64,000 nt of DNA from Saprospiraceae bacterium (GTDB taxonomy: Bacteria; Bacteroidota; Bacteroidia; Chitinophagales; Saprospiraceae), in contig JADKBO010000003.1 of assembly GCA_016715105.1 (NCBI GenBank), forward strand, positions 310,001-374,000, given 5' to 3'. The position numbers and the translations under genes are program-made. How positions within the stretch are numbered: position 1 is the first letter of the stretch; every line of letters starts with the position of its first letter. Below are positions 60,152 to 64,000 of the stretch, piece by piece. The notes beneath the pieces are model-generated. The model was not told where the DNA came from. It ran no database searches and worked only from the letters and a program-made list of their open reading frames with translations.

Positions 60152-60919
60152 TCATTTCATTTTTTGAATGGCTGCTTGGTTGAGCAATCTGCCTAAATAA
60201 TACTTAAAGCCCTTTTGAATTTGCCACTTGATTTGCCTAACAATTCCACTTTTTTTGGAAGAAATTCCAGCATGTAAAAGGCCATTGTGAGAACCTTGCT
60301 CTGTCAGTGGGGGTTGGGCCCAATACATTTTTACTACCCCTCTGTTGATGAGGTCGTTGTGCCACCAATCTATCACTTGTTTGCACTTATTTTGCCTTAG
60401 ATTAATTAAAGCATTTTGAGCTGCTTTCAAATCGATCAAATAAGCTCCTGCCATTCGTCCGTTCTTAGCTGGGTACAGATATTTTTCATTTTGAGTTTGC
60501 CAATAGGACGGAAATCTCAAGGTGGAGTTTTCAAGCGAAATGATAAATCCTGCAGGTAAAGTGATGGCCTCCTTCAAAACTTTTTGCAAGTTTTCCTCAA
60601 AATTCGACAGAAAAAATGGATCGTTTTCAAAAATCAAAGCCATTTCATGCCCATTTTTCACCATTTCTTCATAGGCCAATATATGATTGAGCGTACAAGA
60701 CAAAACGCCATCACTCAGCACGTTTCTGATTTTTGGATCAAAATACTTTGCTAAAACATCGTCTGAAAATAGACTAGGATCTCCTTGGGTAATGAAATTA
60801 TAACTAAGTTTAAACCTTGGAAACAACGCTTTTATCCTAGCTTCATGCGTTTCATAACCCTTTATTGCGTGAATGATATAAACCGCTTCGCTGGCAAAAT
60901 CAGGTATTTTACCTTCCAT
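60152..60919 (-). CDS. glycosyltransferase family 25 protein (LPS-type)
   Basis: The 255-residue protein shows the GT25 pattern of LPS galactosyltransferases: AVYIIHAIKGYETHEARI at the start, VLSCTLNHILAYEEMV, and the DxD-like ALIFENDPFF, where the usual acidic pair is END, so the metal ligand set is slightly altered. The later NGRMAGAYLID and WWHNDL blocks fit too. It likely adds a sugar to a surface glycan in the cytoplasm. It starts 9 bases after the lgt stop and is probably co-transcribed with it. Confidence 0.82.
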   Translation of the reverse strand: MEGKIPDFASEAVYIIHAIKGYETHEARIKALFPRFKLSYNFITQGDPSLFSDDVLAKYFDPKIRNVLSDGVLSCTLNHILAYEEMVKNGHEMALIFENDPFFLSNFEENLQKVLKEAITLPAGFIISLENSTLRFPSYWQTQNEKYLYPAKNGRMAGAYLIDLKAAQNALINLRQNKCKQVIDWWHNDLINRGVVKMYWAQPPLTEQGSHNGLLHAGISSKKSGIVRQIKWQIQKGFKYYLGRLLNQAAIQKMK

Positions 60920-60928
60920 GGTGTGGGT

Positions 60929-62149
60929 TTAGGCTTGCTGTTCCCAACCTGGTTTCTTTCTTGAAAGATATAAAGCCCCCAGTATACCAACAATCACAAA
61001 ACCAATGGAAATGTATTGCGCTTGTGACCAGTTGGCCCCAAAGTAATTGTACTTTTCATTGACTCTGATGGTTTCAATAAAGAAGCGCTCTACCCCATTG
61101 TAGATCATGTATAAGAAAAATAATTGGCCAGCAATTTTAACCCGTTTTCTCAAAATCCACAAAAGGCCAAAACCAGTCAGCGACAAGATGGTTTCGTAGA
61201 ATGATGTGGGATAAACTTTTTCTGGCAATTGCAAACAATACCGCATGCCACAAGCTGCCTCACATTTGTCTTCGACACTTCCTTTCAAACTCGATAATTG
61301 TGAGACGTCACAACCAGCCATTGGTACACCTTCACTTGCGACGTTGTGTGGAAAATTATATGACCAAATCCAATCTGGTAAAAACCACCATGAAGGTTGG
61401 GGAGCTGCAACAATGCCCCAATCACCATCACCAGAAATCTGACATCCTATCCGACCAATGGCGTAACCCAACAGAATGCCCATCGCCGCAATATCCATCA
61501 TGTAAATCGGCCTTATTCCTGCTTTTTTTACATACCAGTAAACTGATATAAAAGCAAGGATCAAACCTCCATATATCGTCAAACCACTACCTGCAAATAA
61601 AGTCCCAATCGGATCTCTGAGGAAGGTTTCCATATTTTCAAAAATAGAAAACAACCTGGAACCAAGCACACCAGAAATGGCTGCAAGAAAAATTATGTCC
61701 ATGGTTTTTTCATGAGGGTGGACTACCACAATCTCTTCTACTGCTTCTACTTGTTTCTTGTATTTGGTGAAGTACAAGTAAGCTCCCATCAAAGCGCCAA
61801 TCAAAATTCCTATTGGCCACAAGCCTAGCTTTGAAAAAATAACGGAAGATGGATCAGCTTTAAATTCAGCAAAATGTATGAAAATGTAAGGAATTTTTGC
61901 GCCGGCAATCATGGTTACTGCTGCATTGAGCAATAGATCCGACATGGTATAGGCTTTCGCATTTTTTTTAACAGAGAGTGGCTTTACCAATCCATCCTTT
62001 TCCAAGCGCATCAATTCACTCCGCAACAGCCATGAGCAAGCCACAAAGGCCAAAGCAAGCATCAATCCAAAACTTTTGAATATGGATGTCCAGTTGTCAA
62101 CTTGCGTGCCAAACAGATCATTGAATAAATACGAAAGATCAGGATACAT
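60929..62149 (-). CDS. lgt: prolipoprotein diacylglyceryl transferase (Lgt-like)
   Basis: The 406-residue multi-pass membrane protein transfers diacylglycerol to the Cys of prolipoproteins. The signature GRIGCQISGDGDWG is the Bacteroidota variant of the usual G-R-x-G-N-F. Other family-like parts are YGGLILAFISVYWYV and the C-terminal YNGVERFFIETIRVNEKY. It is longer than typical Lgt (~270-290), mainly from an N-terminal region with extra helices. It fits the many lipoproteins in the window. It is the middle gene of dapD-lgt-GT25. Confidence 0.85.
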   Translation of the reverse strand: MYPDLSYLFNDLFGTQVDNWTSIFKSFGLMLALAFVACSWLLRSELMRLEKDGLVKPLSVKKNAKAYTMSDLLLNAAVTMIAGAKIPYIFIHFAEFKADPSSVIFSKLGLWPIGILIGALMGAYLYFTKYKKQVEAVEEIVVVHPHEKTMDIIFLAAISGVLGSRLFSIFENMETFLRDPIGTLFAGSGLTIYGGLILAFISVYWYVKKAGIRPIYMMDIAAMGILLGYAIGRIGCQISGDGDWGIVAAPQPSWWFLPDWIWSYNFPHNVASEGVPMAGCDVSQLSSLKGSVEDKCEAACGMRYCLQLPEKVYPTSFYETILSLTGFGLLWILRKRVKIAGQLFFLYMIYNGVERFFIETIRVNEKYNYFGANWSQAQYISIGFVIVGILGALYLSRKKPGWEQQA

Positions 62150-62243
62150 GGTGCTTTATTTTATTTTCATGCTAAAGATAGAAGTATGGACCCAATTGGC
62201 AAATTATTCTGCCAAAGCACTCCATTAAAACGACCATGTTATT

Positions 62244-63062
62244 CTAAACTGCGACACTATGATCTCTCAAAGCTTCATTGAGTGACACTTTTTTATCTGT
62301 GGTTTCTTTTCTCTGACCGATGATCAACGCGCAATTCACGCTATAGTCTCCAGCTGGAAATTTTTTGATGTAACTACCTGGAATTACCACTGATCTTTCG
62401 GGCACCTCTCCAATATATTTGATTGGTTCAGGACCAGTTACATCAATGATGTGAGTACTTTGTGTCAAAACCACGTTAGCTCCCAGTACTGCTTCTTTTC
62501 TCACCCGCACACCTTCTACTACGATACACCTTGAACCAATGAAGCAATTGTCTTCAATGATGGTTGGGCTTGCTTGAGGTGGTTCCAATACTCCGCCAAT
62601 ACCAACACCACCAGAAAGGTGCACATTTTTACCAATTTGCGCACAAGAACCAACCGTTGCCCATGTGTCAACCATTGTTCCAGCTCCAACATAAGCGCCG
62701 ATGTTGACATAACTTGGCATGAGGATGGCTCCAGATTCAATAAAACAACCATATCTGGCTATTGCGTGAGGTACCACTCTTACTCCTTGGCCAGCGTAAT
62801 CTTTTTTTAGTGGAATTTTATCATGAAACTCAAATGGACCCACTTCAATAGTTTCCATTTTTTGAATAGGAAAATATAAAACAATTGCCTTTTTTACCCA
62901 GTCATTGACTTGCCAATTGCCATCCAAAGTTGGTTCTGCAACCCTCAATTTCCCTTTGTCTACCAGCTCTACTACCGCTCTTATGGCTTCTTGACTGTCT
63001 GCATTGTGCAATAATGCTCTGTCATCCCAAATTTGTTCTATACTGCTTTTCAATTGTTCCAC
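62244..63062 (-). CDS. dapD: tetrahydrodipicolinate N-succinyltransferase DapD
   Basis: The enzyme of the lysine/diaminopimelate pathway succinylates tetrahydrodipicolinate. A left-handed beta-helix of hexapeptide repeats is seen (IESGAILMPSYVNIGAYVGA, GVGIGGVLEPPQASPTI, EDNCFIGSRCIVVEGV). The GTG at 63062 (VEQLKSSIEQIWDDR) is chosen as start, giving 272 residues as in the family. The frame is open to an ATG at 63140, but that extra part contains a palindromic repeat and is not conserved-looking. It diverges from the DUF6913-like gene and dapA. Confidence 0.94.
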   Translation of the reverse strand: MEQLKSSIEQIWDDRALLHNADSQEAIRAVVELVDKGKLRVAEPTLDGNWQVNDWVKKAIVLYFPIQKMETIEVGPFEFHDKIPLKKDYAGQGVRVVPHAIARYGCFIESGAILMPSYVNIGAYVGAGTMVDTWATVGSCAQIGKNVHLSGGVGIGGVLEPPQASPTIIEDNCFIGSRCIVVEGVRVRKEAVLGANVVLTQSTHIIDVTGPEPIKYIGEVPERSVVIPGSYIKKFPAGDYSVNCALIIGQRKETTDKKVSLNEALRDHSVAV

Positions 63063-63106
63063 GTCTCTGTTTTTTAAATTTGGGCAAAAGTAGAAAAAAA
63101 ATTGAA

Positions 63107-63128
63107 GGGGCGAAAAGCTTTTCTCCTT
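63107..63128. repeat. dispersed palindrome family B, copy 2
   Basis: GGGGCGAAAAGCTTTTCTCC is an imperfect inverted repeat matching the element at 32828-32846. It lies in the ~147-base gap between the divergent dapD and the gene at 63210. Confidence 0.65.
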
Positions 63129-63176
63129 TATAAACACCATATCTGTTCCTCACTTTTTTCTTTCCCCTTACAAATG

Positions 63177-63184
63177 TATATTTG
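63177..63184 (+). promoter_or_regulatory. possible -7 promoter element (TATATTTG)
   Basis: TATATTTG followed by C fits the TAnnTTTG consensus, 26 bases before the ATG at 63210. No TTTG is found at the expected upstream distance. Confidence 0.35.
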
Positions 63185-63209
63185 CAAACAATTTTTCAAA
63201 TACCGATAA

Positions 63210-63731
63210 ATGGCAAGTTTAAAAAGGTGGTGGTTTGAACGGTCAATAACTCCGACTATCAATCAATCCCATTATTTTCAAGGGCGTAACAATCAACAGA
63301 TTGCCATCATTACAGATGCACTTTCTGATATAGATCACATTTTATCTTTCATGAAGAAGGAAAAAGCCAAAGGCAATGCTCCTTTTTGTATTGCCATGCA
63401 TCTTGATAAAGAGGTACCCGCAGAATTACCAGACGGCACCTTACTCAAAAAAGACATCAAATGGCCAGGTATACCAAAAGGTGCAAAGGTCGATGAATTT
63501 TTATCAATCAATTTTGATGTTTGTTACGTGTTGGTCAATCAAGCAAGTCTTCCGGTAGAATATCTTTTGCGTACGATGAAATGTGCATTGAAGCTTGGGT
63601 TTTATCACAAATCATTAGCTCCATTCCTTGACTTTTGTGCGGAAAGTCCCATGCCTGAGTTTGAAAATAAATTCAATTACCTTCTAGATTCTTCGAATAA
63701 ATTGCTGTTTGGCAAGAAAAAACCAGCTTAG
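63210..63731 (+). CDS. DUF6913-like protein of unknown function
   Basis: The 173-residue cytoplasmic protein has no signal peptide. It is rich in basic residues at both ends (MASLKRWWFE, FGKKKPA). The central part (FDVCYVLVNQASLPVEYLLRT) suggests an alpha/beta fold. It matches my recollection of the DUF6913 family often found just upstream of dapA in Bacteroidota; the position before dapA (63871) agrees. The role is unknown. Confidence 0.7.
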   Translation: MASLKRWWFERSITPTINQSHYFQGRNNQQIAIITDALSDIDHILSFMKKEKAKGNAPFCIAMHLDKEVPAELPDGTLLKKDIKWPGIPKGAKVDEFLSINFDVCYVLVNQASLPVEYLLRTMKCALKLGFYHKSLAPFLDFCAESPMPEFENKFNYLLDSSNKLLFGKKKPA

Positions 63732-63870
63732 TTTTTTGTGAAAATTTGCTATATTTAAAAAAATCTGTGTGATAGTTGAAGTAGCAAAGGATATGTTTCA
63801 CCAATATGCGCTAGTTTTCTATTTTTGCAATCCTTTTTTCTAATTTTTTAGAACTTTAAGACAACTATAA

Positions 63871-64000
63871 ATGAAAAAATTTTGGGGTACCGGTGTAGCC
63901 ATCATCACACCTTTTAATGGAGATGATATAGATTATGACTCACTAGCCCGTGTGATCAACCATGTTATTGATGGTGGAGTGGACTATATCGTCGGTTTAG
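63871..64000 (+). CDS. dapA: 4-hydroxy-tetrahydrodipicolinate synthase DapA (partial)
   Basis: The ATG at 63871 begins MKKFWGTGVAIITPFNGDD and continues VINHVIDGGVDYIVGL, the clear N-terminus of DapA, which condenses pyruvate and aspartate semialdehyde in lysine/DAP synthesis. Only the first ~43 codons are inside the window. It is 140 bases after the DUF6913-like gene on the same strand and diverges from dapD, another gene of the same pathway. Confidence 0.93.
   Translation, partial: MKKFWGTGVAIITPFNGDDIDYDSLARVINHVIDGGVDYIVGL

Noticed and set aside
63063..63140. Longer DapD N-terminus from ATG 63140
   Set aside because: The extra residues are not DapD-like and cover a dispersed palindrome; GTG 63062 gives the family length.
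1..64000. tRNA, rRNA, transposase, prophage or defence genes
   Set aside because: I looked in all gaps over ~100 bases and among all open frames and saw no cloverleaf, rRNA signature, integrase, transposase or known defence domain. Tail-fibre-like motifs at 8932 and 15912 occur in bacterial surface proteins without other phage genes.

Overview
The window is an AT-rich stretch of a Bacteroidota chromosome. The evidence is several type IX secretion (T9SS) C-terminal sorting domains, sprA (the T9SS outer-membrane translocon) directly behind ruvA, an RprXY-like two-component pair, a propeller-type LytS/LytTR pair, many Cys-anchored lipoproteins, little visible Shine-Dalgarno sequence, and a few TAnnTTTG promoter-like elements. 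The secreted repertoire (PKD, WG, FG-GAP, thrombospondin type 3, delta-60 and gliding-type repeats) suggests a Saprospiria- or Chitinophagia-like lineage; that placement is inference. I saw no rRNA, tRNA, CRISPR array, prophage, transposase or recognisable defence island.

Layout. 1-2.8 kb: a partial secreted protein and a delta-60-repeat T9SS cargo protein (minus). 3.2-8.9 kb (plus): a glycan-deacylation cluster with a sialate O-acetylesterase/polysaccharide-deacetylase fusion, a CE15-like glucuronoyl esterase and an apparently exported polysaccharide pyruvyl transferase-like protein. 8.9-18.2 kb: a giant NTAxG-repeat/FG-GAP surface protein, a LytTR regulator with its propeller histidine kinase, and a thrombospondin type 3 repeat protein. 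18.3-35.8 kb: lipoproteins (TlpA-like, SGNH hydrolase), a PKD-rich T9SS type B protein, a WG-repeat protein, a Cys-rich repeat metalloprotease, nadA and a subtilase. 36-41.5 kb: an ATP synthase operon, atpB-E-F-H-A-G (minus), without atpD/atpC. 41.7-46.7 kb: acyl-CoA ligase, YceI protein, serine hydrolase, PfkB kinase. 46.7-57 kb: ruvA, sprA and the RprXY-like pair. 57-60 kb: aldo/keto reductase, LVIVD lipoprotein, small outer-membrane protein. 60-64 kb: GT25, Lgt and dapD (minus) diverging from a DUF6913-like gene and dapA (plus, cut by the window end).

Functionally the window joins housekeeping (ATP synthesis, NAD and diaminopimelate synthesis, Holliday-junction repair, lipoprotein maturation) with surface biology: the T9SS translocon and at least four of its likely cargo proteins.

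A key caution: at least seven genes are broken by single-base indels, mostly in homopolymers, including atpA, atpG and ruvA. Each reads through with one base added or removed and then has its expected family length. The simplest explanation is residual consensus error, as in long-read assemblies, rather than pseudogenisation or programmed frameshifting. I list these as single genes with the indel marked.

No clearly new biological system is proven here. The best leads are the glycan-deacylation cluster with an exported pyruvyl transferase homologue, two families of dispersed palindromes, and the paired surface proteins around the LytTR system.
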